Position numbers and translations under genes: made by a program. A stretch of 64,000 nucleotides of DNA from CBDFJH01 sp965198095 (lineage in GTDB: Bacteria > Latescibacterota > UBA2968 > GCA-2709665). How positions within the stretch are numbered: the first letter of the stretch is position 1; the number at the start of each line of letters is the position of its first letter. Below the pieces are notes generated by a model. It was not told the origin of the DNA. It was given only the letters and a program-made list of their open reading frames with translations, and did not search any database. The stretch spans positions 1,302,001 to 1,366,000 of the forward strand of contig OZ240239.1 in the NCBI GenBank assembly GCA_965198095.1, written 5' to 3'. Positions 33,471-42,528 of the stretch are shown piece after piece.

Positions 33471-34685
33471 GTGCAAGCGGAAATCGTCATGATCGGCTCG
33501 GAGCTCCTTCTGGGAGAGATCGTGGACACGAATGCGAACAAACTGGCCAAGGCGCTCCGCCACATCGGGCTGGATCTCTACTACAAGACGACCGTGGGCG
33601 ACAACGAAGCGCGGATCATCGAGGTGCTGGACCGCGCGCTGGATCGTTCCGACGTGATCATTACGTCCGGCGGCATCGGGCCCACGGTGGACGACGTCAC
33701 GCGTCAGGCCGTTGCAGCCGCAACCGGACGGAAGCTGGTCTACAGCACTGCGCTGGAAGCCCAAATCGCAGCCAGATTCAGCAGGTTCGGCCGCGAGATG
33801 GCGGAAAACAACAAGCGCCAGGCCTACATTCCGGAGGGCGCGCTTCCGCTTGAAAACAAAGCGGGTACGGCGCCGTGCTTTCTCTCCGAAGATCTGGGCG
33901 GGCGTGGATTCATTATCTGCCTTCCGGGGGTGCCCCGCGAGCTCGAACACATGATGGAAAAACGGGTCGTCCCGCTGCTGGTTGAGCGGATGGGAGGCAG
34001 AAGGATCACAAAGGTTCGCGTCTTGCGTACGTGCGCCGTCGGGGAGAGCAACATCGATCGGGCGATCGGAGACCTGATGTTGATGAGGAACCCCACCGTG
34101 GGACTGGCCGCCCACACCGGACAAACAGATGTGCGTATCACCGCCAAGGCCGAGTCGGCGGAAGCTGCAGACGCGCTGATCTTTGGGGCGGAGGAGAAAC
34201 TACGGAAACGGCTGGGTGTGGCGATCTATGGCGTGGGCAGGGAGACGGTGGCCGAGGTGGTGGGCCGTTTGATCGACGCGCACGGCCTGCGACTCGGCGT
34301 GATCGATACGCTTACGAACGGCCAGCTCACCCGGGACCTGAATGAGGCCGGATTTCCCCAACTGATCTCCACCGACCTGAGTCTGTCCGGGCCCCGGGAA
34401 GCCCTGGACCGCCTGGGTTTGGATGCGAGGGACGACGACCCGGCCGGTCTGGCCGCTTCTCTGGCGAGAGGGGTCACGCCGGATGGCGGCCTGGGGATCG
34501 CAATGCTGGGGCCCTTTGAACAGAACGCCACACGCATCGCGTTGTGTAAATCGGCCGATGTTCAGGTTCTCAACGGGAGTCGCAGGTATCAGGACACGGA
34601 CTCTGCGCGCCGTTGGATCGCGACGCAGGGCCTGGATTGGATTCGCAGGGTGCTGTTGGGACAACTGAGATCTCCGGTGGACTGA
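33471..34685 (+). CDS. cinA: CinA-like protein with a diverged C-terminal domain
   Basis: The product has about 404 residues. The N-terminal domain is a clear molybdopterin-binding/CinA domain: EIVMIGSELLLGEIVDTNANKLAK, TSGGIGPTVDDVTRQA, and LPGVPRELEHMM. In CinA this domain hydrolyses ADP-ribose-type compounds. The C-terminal domain corresponds in position to the NMN amidohydrolase domain, but lacks the usual AESCTGG signature; LRLGVIDTLTNGQLTRDLNEAG stands at that place. That activity may therefore be lost or changed. GTG 33471 is chosen because GGAGGAAGG precedes it by a few bases. The gene is divergent from the UVR/hflX operon. Confidence 0.85.
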   Translation: MQAEIVMIGSELLLGEIVDTNANKLAKALRHIGLDLYYKTTVGDNEARIIEVLDRALDRSDVIITSGGIGPTVDDVTRQAVAAATGRKLVYSTALEAQIAARFSRFGREMAENNKRQAYIPEGALPLENKAGTAPCFLSEDLGGRGFIICLPGVPRELEHMMEKRVVPLLVERMGGRRITKVRVLRTCAVGESNIDRAIGDLMLMRNPTVGLAAHTGQTDVRITAKAESAEAADALIFGAEEKLRKRLGVAIYGVGRETVAEVVGRLIDAHGLRLGVIDTLTNGQLTRDLNEAGFPQLISTDLSLSGPREALDRLGLDARDDDPAGLAASLARGVTPDGGLGIAMLGPFEQNATRIALCKSADVQVLNGSRRYQDTDSARRWIATQGLDWIRRVLLGQLRSPVD

Positions 34686-34901
34686 AACTGAGCGGCATAC
34701 CTTCCAAAGCCTTCGTAACGTTTCAACTGCGTGATGCGCCTCGTTGCCTTGAAGCCCCACTGAGCATCTCCCTTCACATTTTTCGCCCACGGCACCCGCG
34801 TGCTTGACATGTCCGGGGCATTTCATTATGCATGGGACCGCATCTCACGCCCACAAGAGACGGCAAATGCGTAGGAAGGAGGCCTGGGCTTTGGAGGGAT
34901 C

Positions 34902-35717
34902 GTGCGCGTCTTGATTATGTGTGATATGGAAGGCGTAAGCGGCATCGTCGTCTGGGAGCAGGTGATCGGCGGAAAGGAGATGTTCGAAGAAGGGCGCCGG
35001 CTGTACACGGAGGAGATCAACGCTGCCGTCCGGGGCGCGAAGGCGGCCGGTGCGTCGGAGGTCGTGGTCGTCGATTGCCACGGGGCGGGCGGCAGTTGGA
35101 GATTCAATTCTCTCATCCCCCATCGGCTCGATCCTGACTGCGAGTGGGTGGCACACCACGAGTGGGGGCGTTATTCCGAGATGTGGGAGGAAGGATGCGA
35201 CGCCTGCCTGCTGATCGGGATGCACGCTCGCAGCAATACGCCTGACGGCGTACTTTGCCACACGATTTCCTCGGTTCAATATCGTAATCTGTGGTTCAAT
35301 GACGACCTGGTGGGTGAGACCGGCGTGAACGCCGCCCTGAACGGTCACTTCCACGTCCCCGTTGTGCTCGTAACCGGCGATGAGGCCGTCTGCCGGGAGG
35401 CGCGAGAGATTCTTGGCGAGCATCTTCCGACGGTGGCCGTCAAGAGAGGCCTCGGGAAGTTCAGCGCTCGCCAGATTCCGCCGACGCGGGCGCGACAGAT
35501 GATTGAAGCGGGGGCAAGAGATGCCCTCAAGGACCTCGGTGTGACTCGGCCCTACGTTCCGAAGCGGCCGACGACGATCAAGATCGAGCTGCAGGGCCCC
35601 GACAGGCTTGCCGATTTCAGAGGCCGCGGGGGCGTCGAAATCACCGGACCGACGACCGTGGAAAGTAAAGGAAAGGACTGGTGGGCGGCGTGGAACCAGT
35701 TCTGGCCCTTCCCTTGA
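34902..35717 (+). CDS. M55 family D-aminopeptidase (DppA-like)
   Basis: This 271-residue protein matches the zinc-dependent D-aminopeptidase family, which releases N-terminal D-amino acids from peptides, for example during peptidoglycan turnover. The N-terminus MRVLIMCDMEGVSG supplies the Asp8 and Glu10 ligands. Further conserved His residues appear in VVDCHGAGG, LIGMHARS and GVLCHTISS. The start is GTG 34902 with GGAGGG a few bases upstream. DppA usually sits with peptide transporters; here it stands alone between cinA and bcp. Confidence 0.92.
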   Translation: MRVLIMCDMEGVSGIVVWEQVIGGKEMFEEGRRLYTEEINAAVRGAKAAGASEVVVVDCHGAGGSWRFNSLIPHRLDPDCEWVAHHEWGRYSEMWEEGCDACLLIGMHARSNTPDGVLCHTISSVQYRNLWFNDDLVGETGVNAALNGHFHVPVVLVTGDEAVCREAREILGEHLPTVAVKRGLGKFSARQIPPTRARQMIEAGARDALKDLGVTRPYVPKRPTTIKIELQGPDRLADFRGRGGVEITGPTTVESKGKDWWAAWNQFWPFP

Positions 35718-35887
35718 TGGAAACCGGACGGCGGCTGCCTCTATTGTCGGCGTCGTGGGGTTCGGCAGCGAGTTTCCCGGGCGTTTAAAAAGCTGCTTGG
35801 GGAAGGGCGCGCAAGAGACGCTTCCCCTCATTTGAATCGATTCGCGCACCCGGTTGACCCACGAAACCTATCGAGAGGACATCGAAA

Positions 35888-36352
35888 ATGCTGAGAGAGG
35901 GAGAATCGGCACCCCTGGACATCGTTGTAGAGGATCAAAACGGCAATCGGACATCTCTGAGGGATCACCTGGGCCAAAAAGTCATCGTCTATTTCTATCC
36001 CAGGGACAACACATCGGGCTGCACAAAGGAAGCTTGCGCGATCCGCGATGCCTGGGAAGGGTTCGACGATCTCGGGGTCCTCGTATTCGGAGTCAGTCCT
36101 GACAATGGGAAGTCGCACCTGAAGTTCATCCAAAAGCATCAGCTTCCCTTCAACCTGCTGTGCGACCCCGATCATGAGCTTGCAGAGGCGTTCGGCGCCT
36201 GGGGAGAAAAGAAGATGTACGGGAGGTCCTACATGGGGGTGATTCGCTCTTCCTTCATCATCGATCCGACAGGAAAGATCCTGAAGTCGTATCCAAGGGT
36301 CAAACCTGCGAGTCACGCCCGGGAACTGCTCGATGATCTCAAGGGGGAATAG
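35888..36352 (+). CDS. bcp: Thioredoxin-dependent peroxiredoxin, Bcp type
   Basis: This 154-residue cytoplasmic peroxiredoxin of the AhpC/TSA superfamily reduces peroxides with electrons from thioredoxin. The peroxidatic Cys lies in YFYPRDNTSGCTKEACAIRD, with the likely resolving Cys five residues later, as in Bcp. The typical downstream segments (FGVSPDNGKSHLKFIQKH, LLCDPDHELAEAFGAWGEK and SSFIIDPTGKI) are present. The gene precedes a methyltransferase on the same strand. Confidence 0.95.
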   Translation: MLREGESAPLDIVVEDQNGNRTSLRDHLGQKVIVYFYPRDNTSGCTKEACAIRDAWEGFDDLGVLVFGVSPDNGKSHLKFIQKHQLPFNLLCDPDHELAEAFGAWGEKKMYGRSYMGVIRSSFIIDPTGKILKSYPRVKPASHARELLDDLKGE

Positions 36353-36385
36353 CCATCCGCGTTTTCGGATGACCGCGCCGCGACC

Positions 36386-37075
36386 GTGACGTCACTTCAG
36401 ACGATCCGGAAGGGTCGGAAAGGCATCGTGGGACTTTATTCAAACGTCTTCTTCCCCATCGCGTGCGATTTCTTGATGTCCAGGAGCGCCCTGGCCGAGG
36501 CGAGACAGGATCTATTGTCCAGGGTGCAGGGCGAGGTGCTCGAGATCGGCTTCGGCACGGGCCTGAATCTTCGTCACTATGGTTCCGGCGTCCGGAAGGT
36601 GATGGCCGTGGATATCAATCCGGGTATGGCAAACAGGGCCCGGAGACGTATCGAAGATCATCCGATCCCCGTGGACATACGGCTTGTAGACGGAGCGGCC
36701 CTTCCGCTGGAAGGCGATTCATTCGACAGCGTCGTGACGACGTGGACGCTGTGCAGCATTCGCGACGTGGCGCAGGCCCTGGAGGAGATCGGTCGCGTGA
36801 TGAAGCCCGACGGGTGTCTTTATTTCATCGAGCACGGTTTGAGTGATGATCCCCGGACCCGGCGATGGCAGAACTGGCTCACCCCTTTGCAGAGATTGAT
36901 CGCCGAGGGTTGTCACCTGAATCGAGACATCAGGGCCCTGATCGAGGGCCAAAATTTTGAGATCACCGAGCTGAAGCAATACGAGATGGATGGGGCGCCG
37001 AGAACGCACGGATACACGTATCAGGGGATCGCGCGGCGTCGCCATTCGCGTGAAGGCCGTTCACAAGGACGTTGA
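36386..37075 (+). CDS. Class I SAM-dependent methyltransferase
   Basis: This 229-residue methyltransferase of the UbiE/METTL7-like type has SAM-binding motif I as VLEIGFGTGLNLRHYG, the acidic post-I strand as VMAVDINPGM, and motif post-II as VVTTWTLCSIRDVAQALEE. The C-terminal segment (FIEHGLSDDPRTRRWQNWLTP) is typical of METTL7-like proteins. The substrate is unknown, possibly a phospholipid or another hydrophobic acceptor. GTG 36386 is the apparent start. The stop is one base before the ATG of the next gene, so the two are coupled. Confidence 0.85.
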   Translation: MTSLQTIRKGRKGIVGLYSNVFFPIACDFLMSRSALAEARQDLLSRVQGEVLEIGFGTGLNLRHYGSGVRKVMAVDINPGMANRARRRIEDHPIPVDIRLVDGAALPLEGDSFDSVVTTWTLCSIRDVAQALEEIGRVMKPDGCLYFIEHGLSDDPRTRRWQNWLTPLQRLIAEGCHLNRDIRALIEGQNFEITELKQYEMDGAPRTHGYTYQGIARRRHSREGRSQGR

Positions 37076-37076
37076 G

Positions 37077-38162
37077 ATGGCGGGTGAGACTCGTTCGGCA
37101 GTCGTGTTCGCTCCGGGAAAGATGCAGATTCAGACGTTCGACCTGCCGGAGATCGGGGCGGAAGACGGACTCGTGGAAATAGAGATGTGCGGGGTCTGTG
37201 GGAGCGATCCCCGGATCTACCGCCGTCCCGACCCGAGTCGCTTTCCCGTGATCATGGGGCACGAGATGGTCGGCCGTATCGCCGAAATCGGCAACCAGGC
37301 GGCGTCCAGATGGGGCGTCAGCTGTGGAGATCGCGTCGTGGTGGAACATCTGTTCGGGTGCGGCTTCTGCCAGACCTGCCTGATCGGCGAGTACCGCTTC
37401 TGCCAGGAGCGCCTCGGTTACGGCGGACCTGTCAATTGCAGCGTGCCGCCCTACCTCTGGGGCGCGTACGGCCGTTACATGTATTTGGCCCCCAACGCCC
37501 GAGTGCATCGCATCTCGGAGGATCTGCCGGCCGAGGCGGCCGCGATGACCTGCGCCAACGTCGGAAACGCGATTCGGTGGGTGAGCACGAAGGGGGGCGT
37601 CAGCGTCGGCGACACCGTCGTCGTCGTGGGTCCCGGGGGACAGGGTCTGGCCGCGGTCGTAGCGGCCCGCGAGGCAGGGGCGGCGGAGATCGTCGTCCTC
37701 GGACTGACCCGGGACGCGCATCGTTTGGAGTTGGCCAGCCGGTTCGGCGCCACACATACAGTCGATCTGCAGGAGGAGGACCCGGTCCGGAAGGTCGCCG
37801 AGCTGACGAACGGGGCGCTGGCCGACGTCGTGCTGGATCTGACCGGCGCCACGGCTTCGGCGCCCCTGTCGCTGGATCTCGTGCGCCCCCTGGGCACGGT
37901 CGTGATCGGATCCAACACCCTCGGGGAAGCAGTCCCGATCGTGACGGGAAAGATTGTCAGCAAGGAGCTCAGGTATCAGGGCGTGAGTTCCCACGATACC
38001 CCGGCGGTCCGATCTGCGATCAAGCTGATCGAGTCGCGCCGGTACCCGATCGAGAAGATGGTGACGCATCACTTCCCTCTGGAGGAGGCGGAAACGGCCG
38101 TCCTCGCGGCGGCGGGCGAAGTCCAGTTGAACGGGTTCATCAAAGGGGCGATTGTGCCGTAA
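37077..38162 (+). CDS. Zinc-binding alcohol dehydrogenase (MDR superfamily)
   Basis: This 361-residue NAD(P)-dependent dehydrogenase is related to L-threonine or sorbitol dehydrogenases. Catalytic zinc ligands are the Cys of MCGVCGSDP and the His-Glu pair of MGHEMVGR. The structural zinc loop has four Cys in HLFGCGFCQTCLIGEYRFCQ. The Rossmann motif is VVVGPGGQGLAAV. I use ATG 37077 (MAGETRSAVVF), one base after the methyltransferase stop. It is followed by a BKACE enzyme and a glycosidase, which suggests oxidation of a sugar- or amino-acid-derived alcohol. Confidence 0.9.
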   Translation: MAGETRSAVVFAPGKMQIQTFDLPEIGAEDGLVEIEMCGVCGSDPRIYRRPDPSRFPVIMGHEMVGRIAEIGNQAASRWGVSCGDRVVVEHLFGCGFCQTCLIGEYRFCQERLGYGGPVNCSVPPYLWGAYGRYMYLAPNARVHRISEDLPAEAAAMTCANVGNAIRWVSTKGGVSVGDTVVVVGPGGQGLAAVVAAREAGAAEIVVLGLTRDAHRLELASRFGATHTVDLQEEDPVRKVAELTNGALADVVLDLTGATASAPLSLDLVRPLGTVVIGSNTLGEAVPIVTGKIVSKELRYQGVSSHDTPAVRSAIKLIESRRYPIEKMVTHHFPLEEAETAVLAAAGEVQLNGFIKGAIVP

Positions 38163-38179
38163 CCCACAGGAAGACGACC

Positions 38180-39103
38180 GTGGCAACGACCTGGAATTAC
38201 ACCCACGCACGGGAGTACGTCAGGCGGATCAAAGAGGGGATGCCGCCAGTCATCATCAGTGCGGCCGTGACAGGCGGCCACCAGAAGTGCGAAAACCGGA
38301 ACGTCCCCGTCACGGCTGAAGAACAGGCCGATGCGGCCGCGGCGGTCTTTGCGGCGGGGGCGACCATCGTCCACATCCACGCCCGTCAGGCAGAGGATCC
38401 AACCCTTCCCTCCCACGAGGCGGACCGGTATCGCGAGATCAACGACCTGATCCGGTCCCGAGCGCCGGAGATCCTGATCGACGATTCGCAGACGGTTGCG
38501 GAGCTTCCGACCGAGGGTGGCGAGATGATCGGGACCGTCGGCTACTTCAAGTCTGCGCCGATCCAGGCGGGACCGGACATCATGGCCCTCAATCCCGGTC
38601 CCATGACCTTTCGGGGCGTGAGCGGAGCGCCGAGCCGGGTCTACGCGGGCACCTTCGACGATACGGAACGCACGGCGAACGTCCTGCGAGAGCGCGGAAT
38701 CAAGCCTCAAGTGTTCCTTTACCACCCCGGTCACCTCGACATTCTGGAATACCTCATAGAGAAGGGCGCCCTGGACAAGCCCTACTTCGTGCAGCTTGTC
38801 TTCGGTCAGCAGAGCGGGATTCCGACCGGCCCGGACAGCGTCCTGTATATGGTCGGGAACCTGCCGGAGGAGAGCCTCTTTCAGACGTGCGCCCTCGGCC
38901 TCGAGGAAATCCAGGTCAACGTATTGGCGCTGCTTCTGGGAGGCCACGTAAGGACCGGCATGGAGGACTGCATCGACTACCAGCGCGACGAGCCGGCTCG
39001 GGGCAATGCACAGCTCGTTGAACGCATCGTGCGGATTGCCAACGACCTGGGTCGCCGAGTCGCAACCGTAGAAGAAACACGCCAGATGCTGGGCATCGAT
39101 TGA
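38180..39103 (+). CDS. BKACE family protein (3-keto-5-aminohexanoate cleavage-like, DUF849)
   Basis: This 307-residue TIM-barrel protein belongs to the beta-keto acid cleavage family, in which a zinc-dependent enzyme condenses a beta-keto acid with acetyl-CoA and cleaves it. The conserved segments PVIISAAVTGGH, VHIHAR and LLLGGHVRTGMEDC are present, with His residues expected as metal ligands. The start is GTG 38180 with AGGAAG upstream. It follows the zinc dehydrogenase by 17 bases, an arrangement that fits successive oxidation of a hydroxy acid and cleavage of the keto product. The substrate is not determined. Confidence 0.88.
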   Translation: MATTWNYTHAREYVRRIKEGMPPVIISAAVTGGHQKCENRNVPVTAEEQADAAAAVFAAGATIVHIHARQAEDPTLPSHEADRYREINDLIRSRAPEILIDDSQTVAELPTEGGEMIGTVGYFKSAPIQAGPDIMALNPGPMTFRGVSGAPSRVYAGTFDDTERTANVLRERGIKPQVFLYHPGHLDILEYLIEKGALDKPYFVQLVFGQQSGIPTGPDSVLYMVGNLPEESLFQTCALGLEEIQVNVLALLLGGHVRTGMEDCIDYQRDEPARGNAQLVERIVRIANDLGRRVATVEETRQMLGID

Positions 39104-39182
39104 GTTCCGGAGCCCCACCTGTTCTACGTCGTTTCATCCAAGGGGCCGTGATCGTACACCTCGCGTTCGTTGTCTTGGCCGT

Positions 39183-40250
39183 ATGTACGAATCTTTCTAT
39201 GGCGTAATCGAAGGGTTTTTTGGCCGACCGTGGAGCTGGGAGGCGCGAGAGGCCTACGCCGACTTCCTGAAAGAGAGCGGCTATGCATTCTACATCTATG
39301 CCCCGAAGAGAGACGCGATTCTTCGAGAGCGCTGGGAGGATGACTGGTCTGAAGATGTGAGTGAGAAGCTGCATCGGCTGCAAGCCCATTACCGGCATCG
39401 AGGGCTCGAGTGGGGCATCGGTCTGAGCCCGTTTGAACTCTATCTGAATTTCGACGCAGGAAGGCGCAGCGCGCTTCGGAGGAAGGTGGCGTCGATCAAT
39501 CGATTCGACCCGGACATTCTTTGTGTGCTGTTTGACGATGTGAAGGGGGATCTCCCGAGGCTGGCTGAGATTCAGGCCGGCATATTTCGAGAGATCGTGG
39601 ATCGGAGCCGCGCAAGGAGGTTTATCTTCTGTCCGACCTACTATTCGTTCGATCCGATCCTGGAAAAGCAGTTCGGCAGGATGCCGAAAGACTATCTCGA
39701 GACCCTCGGAAGAAGGATAGACCCCGGCACGGAAATATTCTGGACGGGTCCCAGGGTGCTTTCAACCGACTATCCGCCCCGCCACTTGAAGAAGGTCGCC
39801 GAGCTGCTGGGACGAAAACCGTTCATCTGGGACAACTATCCGGTAAACGACGGCGCAAAGATGTCTCGCTACCTGCACCTGCGCGCCTTCGAAAACAGGA
39901 CGCGGGAGATGGCGAGCTTGACGTCCGGACACGCCGTCAACCCGATGAATCAGGCGTGGCTTTCCCGGATTCCGCTGAAGACGTTGCAGATCAGCATCCG
40001 CGAGGGAGATGCGTACGATCCGGAGGGTGCACTTCGGAAGGCCGCGGGAGCCCTCTGCGGACCGCAAGTCGCGACGGCGCTCTGCGAAGACCTCCGCGCG
40101 TTCCAGGACGAAGGTCTCGATCGTATGGATGAGAACCGGAAAGAAGCGCTGGTTCAGAAGTACCGACGCTTTGACTCTCCGTATGCCAGAGAGGTTGTTT
40201 CCTGGCTGAATGGCAACGATGCCTTCGGCCCTGCCTGTTTGACGGACTGA
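39183..40250 (+). CDS. GH84-like beta-N-acetylglucosaminidase
   Basis: This 355-residue cytoplasmic protein resembles the catalytic domain of family 84 glycoside hydrolases (O-GlcNAcase/hyaluronidase type). The start YGVIEGFFGRPWSWEAR is the hallmark of the fold. The catalytic Asp pair is seen in VLFDDVKGD (Asp118, Asp119), required for substrate-assisted catalysis. The segment FIWDNYPVNDGAKMSRYLHL is also conserved. No signal peptide is present and the accessory domains of larger GH84 enzymes are absent, so it may act on imported GlcNAc-containing saccharides. Confidence 0.9.
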   Translation: MYESFYGVIEGFFGRPWSWEAREAYADFLKESGYAFYIYAPKRDAILRERWEDDWSEDVSEKLHRLQAHYRHRGLEWGIGLSPFELYLNFDAGRRSALRRKVASINRFDPDILCVLFDDVKGDLPRLAEIQAGIFREIVDRSRARRFIFCPTYYSFDPILEKQFGRMPKDYLETLGRRIDPGTEIFWTGPRVLSTDYPPRHLKKVAELLGRKPFIWDNYPVNDGAKMSRYLHLRAFENRTREMASLTSGHAVNPMNQAWLSRIPLKTLQISIREGDAYDPEGALRKAAGALCGPQVATALCEDLRAFQDEGLDRMDENRKEALVQKYRRFDSPYAREVVSWLNGNDAFGPACLTD

Positions 40251-40260
40251 GGTGCAAACC

Positions 40261-41847
40261 ATGCTCAGGACAGGGGCCGAGCTGGTCGTAGACAGCTTGG
40301 CGTCCGCCGGCGTGAAGTACCTGTTCAGCGTCTCCGGAAACCAGATCATGCCGGTCTTTGACGCGACGATCGGTCGGGGTCTGGAGATCATCCATACGCG
40401 TCACGAAGCGGCCGCGGTTCACATGGCGGACGGGTGGGGTCGCCTCACGGAGCGCGCCGGAATCGCCCTGTGCACGGCAGGTCCCGGACATCTGAATACG
40501 CTTTCCGCGCTCTACGTTGCGCTGATGGCGGAATCTCCCGTCCTGTTGCTGAGCGGCCACGCCCCGCTTGCGCAGGCTGGAGAGGGCGCTTTCCAGGAGA
40601 TCGATCAGGTGGCCGCGGCAAGGCCGGTGACCAAGGCGGCCCGGGTCGTCCGGGATGCGGATCGGCTGGCCGAGGAGATCTCGTCCGCGCTCGACGTCGC
40701 ACAGACGGGACGGCCCGGGCCCGTCCACCTCAGCCTCCCTCAGGACATCCTGGAAGCAACCGTTTCCTCGGAATCGAGCGACGCCCGGCGGATATCAAAT
40801 CGAGCGCCCGGGGAGGGTCAACACGAAGAAATCCTGAACCTGCTGGAGCAGGCGGAACGCCCGTTGATTCTGGCAGGGCCTGCGATGGCCCGTCCCAAGC
40901 GCTGGATCGAGGTCGAGCGGTTGTCGCGCCTTACCGGGATCCCGTGTCTCCCGATCCACAGCCCAAGAGGCGTGAACGACCCTTGGCTCCACGGGGCGAC
41001 GAACAGCCTCAGCCAGGCAGACCTCGTACTTCTCGTCGGAAAGGATCTTGATTTTTCGCTTGGGTTCGGGCAGCCCCCCTTCTTCTCGAAGGCCTGCCGC
41101 TTTCTACAGATCGATGCCGAGAAGGCACCGGTCCGCGGAAAGGTTGGGGTGCGCCTTCACGAGGACCCTTGCCGGGCGTTGCGCCGGCTGATCGCTCTCG
41201 CCAAGGCGCGGCCGTGGCCGTCCAACCCCCGGCGACAGGCGATCGAAAAGGCGAGGGCGGACGTACCCGCGGAATGGGCGTCACTGCGGCTGACGTCCCA
41301 AGCGCCGATCCATCCCCTTCGACTCTGCGCGGAGCTGCAGCCGTTTTTCGAGGACGGCGCCGTTTTCGTCAGCGACGGGGGCGAGTTTGGGCAGTGGGTG
41401 CAGGCCGGCCTGGAAGCCGAAGTTCGGCTGATCAACGGGCCCTCCGGATCGATCGGGAGCGGGCTTCCGATGGCCCTTGCGGCGAAGCTCGTCTATCCGG
41501 AGCGCCCGGTCTTCGTCTTTCTTGGAGACGGGACCTTCGGCTACCACGGGATGGAGTTCGACACCGCGATCCGTTATGGCCTGCCGGTGATTTGCTTCGT
41601 GGGAAATGACGCCCGATGGAACGCGGAGTACCAGATCCAGCTCAGATCTTACGGCGCGGATCGCCTGATCGGTTGTGAGCTGCTGCCCTCCCGCTACGAC
41701 TTGGTGTGTCAAGCGCTGGGGGGCCACGGGGAATGCGTCCAGCGGGCCGAGGAACTCGCGGCTGCCGTGAAGCGCGCGATCGACGCCGGACGGCCCGCGT
41801 GCATCAACGTGTCCATCGAGGGTGCCGGGGCGCCGGTATTTCGCTGA
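40261..41847 (+). CDS. Thiamine diphosphate-dependent enzyme (acetolactate synthase-like)
   Basis: This 528-residue protein has the three domains of ThDP-dependent decarboxylases and carboligases. The cofactor-activating Glu lies in HEAAAVHMADGWGR. The ThDP/Mg motif is FLGDGTFGYHGMEFDTA, ending with GND in place of the usual NN. The middle domain has the LILAGPA segment. The family includes acetolactate synthase, oxalyl-CoA decarboxylase and similar enzymes; sequence alone does not decide the reaction. ATG 40261 or GTG 40252 could start it. The gene starts ten bases after the hexosaminidase stop, so it is in the same transcription unit. Confidence 0.88.
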   Translation: MLRTGAELVVDSLASAGVKYLFSVSGNQIMPVFDATIGRGLEIIHTRHEAAAVHMADGWGRLTERAGIALCTAGPGHLNTLSALYVALMAESPVLLLSGHAPLAQAGEGAFQEIDQVAAARPVTKAARVVRDADRLAEEISSALDVAQTGRPGPVHLSLPQDILEATVSSESSDARRISNRAPGEGQHEEILNLLEQAERPLILAGPAMARPKRWIEVERLSRLTGIPCLPIHSPRGVNDPWLHGATNSLSQADLVLLVGKDLDFSLGFGQPPFFSKACRFLQIDAEKAPVRGKVGVRLHEDPCRALRRLIALAKARPWPSNPRRQAIEKARADVPAEWASLRLTSQAPIHPLRLCAELQPFFEDGAVFVSDGGEFGQWVQAGLEAEVRLINGPSGSIGSGLPMALAAKLVYPERPVFVFLGDGTFGYHGMEFDTAIRYGLPVICFVGNDARWNAEYQIQLRSYGADRLIGCELLPSRYDLVCQALGGHGECVQRAEELAAAVKRAIDAGRPACINVSIEGAGAPVFR

Positions 41848-42010
41848 TGCACGGTCGACGAACACGCTGTCTCGTGCCCGTCCAACCCTGTTTTCACTGA
41901 AAGCTCAAAAAGCAGATAGATTTCCAGGCCCAACCCGTAGCGAGGAGACGCTATTCTGGCCGCAAGCCAGCGCGACAGCTGTCGGTCCATTCTCAAAAAA
42001 GGAGGAAGCC

Positions 42011-42415
42011 GTGACAAAAAGAATCCTACTGGGCACGTTGGCCGTGTTCGTGGCGTGGTCTATCCTGGACTTTGTCATCCACGGGCTGATCCTCATGGAT
42101 GCATACGCCGCCACGGCACAGCTCTGGCGACCTATGGAAGAGATGAAAGCGGGCCTGATGTATCTGGCGGTCCTGGTGTCGAGTGCGGTGTTTGTCACGA
42201 TCTACGGCCTCTTTGTCTCTGACAAAGGGCTGGGACGAGGTCTCCGATTCGGCCTCCTTTTCGGCGTTGGAGCGGGCGTCTCCATGGGCTTGGGGAGCTA
42301 TTCGTACATGCCGATCCCAGCGTCCATCGCGCTGGTCTGGTTTCTCGGCACCCTCGTGGAGGCGGCCGCGGGCGGCCTCCTGGCGGGCGTGATCGTCAAG
42401 GAAGCTGAGGCATAG
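42011..42415 (+). CDS. Small integral membrane protein of unknown function
   Basis: This 134-residue protein has about four hydrophobic segments: ILLGTLAVFVAWSILDFVIH, LAVLVSSAVFVTIYGLFV, GLLFGVGAGVSMGLGSY and SIALVWFLGTLVEAAAGGLL. Conserved-looking residues include the Asp and His in LDFVIHGL. GTG 42011 is chosen because GGAGGAAG precedes it by a few bases; the longer frame to 41822 is unlikely. No specific family was recognised. Confidence 0.75.
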   Translation: MTKRILLGTLAVFVAWSILDFVIHGLILMDAYAATAQLWRPMEEMKAGLMYLAVLVSSAVFVTIYGLFVSDKGLGRGLRFGLLFGVGAGVSMGLGSYSYMPIPASIALVWFLGTLVEAAAGGLLAGVIVKEAEA

Positions 42416-42528
42416 GCAGGATGGACCGCGGAGATCTGCGCGAAGTCCACGGTAGGGCGATGAATGCGGGTGGCGCACGCGGACAGATGGCGCGGCAGCG
42501 ACTGAAGTAGGGGATCTGCCCGAGACGG

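Noticed and set aside
37187..38179. Long open frame covering the dehydrogenase gene, in frame with the BKACE gene
   Set aside because: The translation of this part is Arg/Gly-rich shadow sequence of the dehydrogenase; the real BKACE start is GTG 38180 with AGGAAG upstream.
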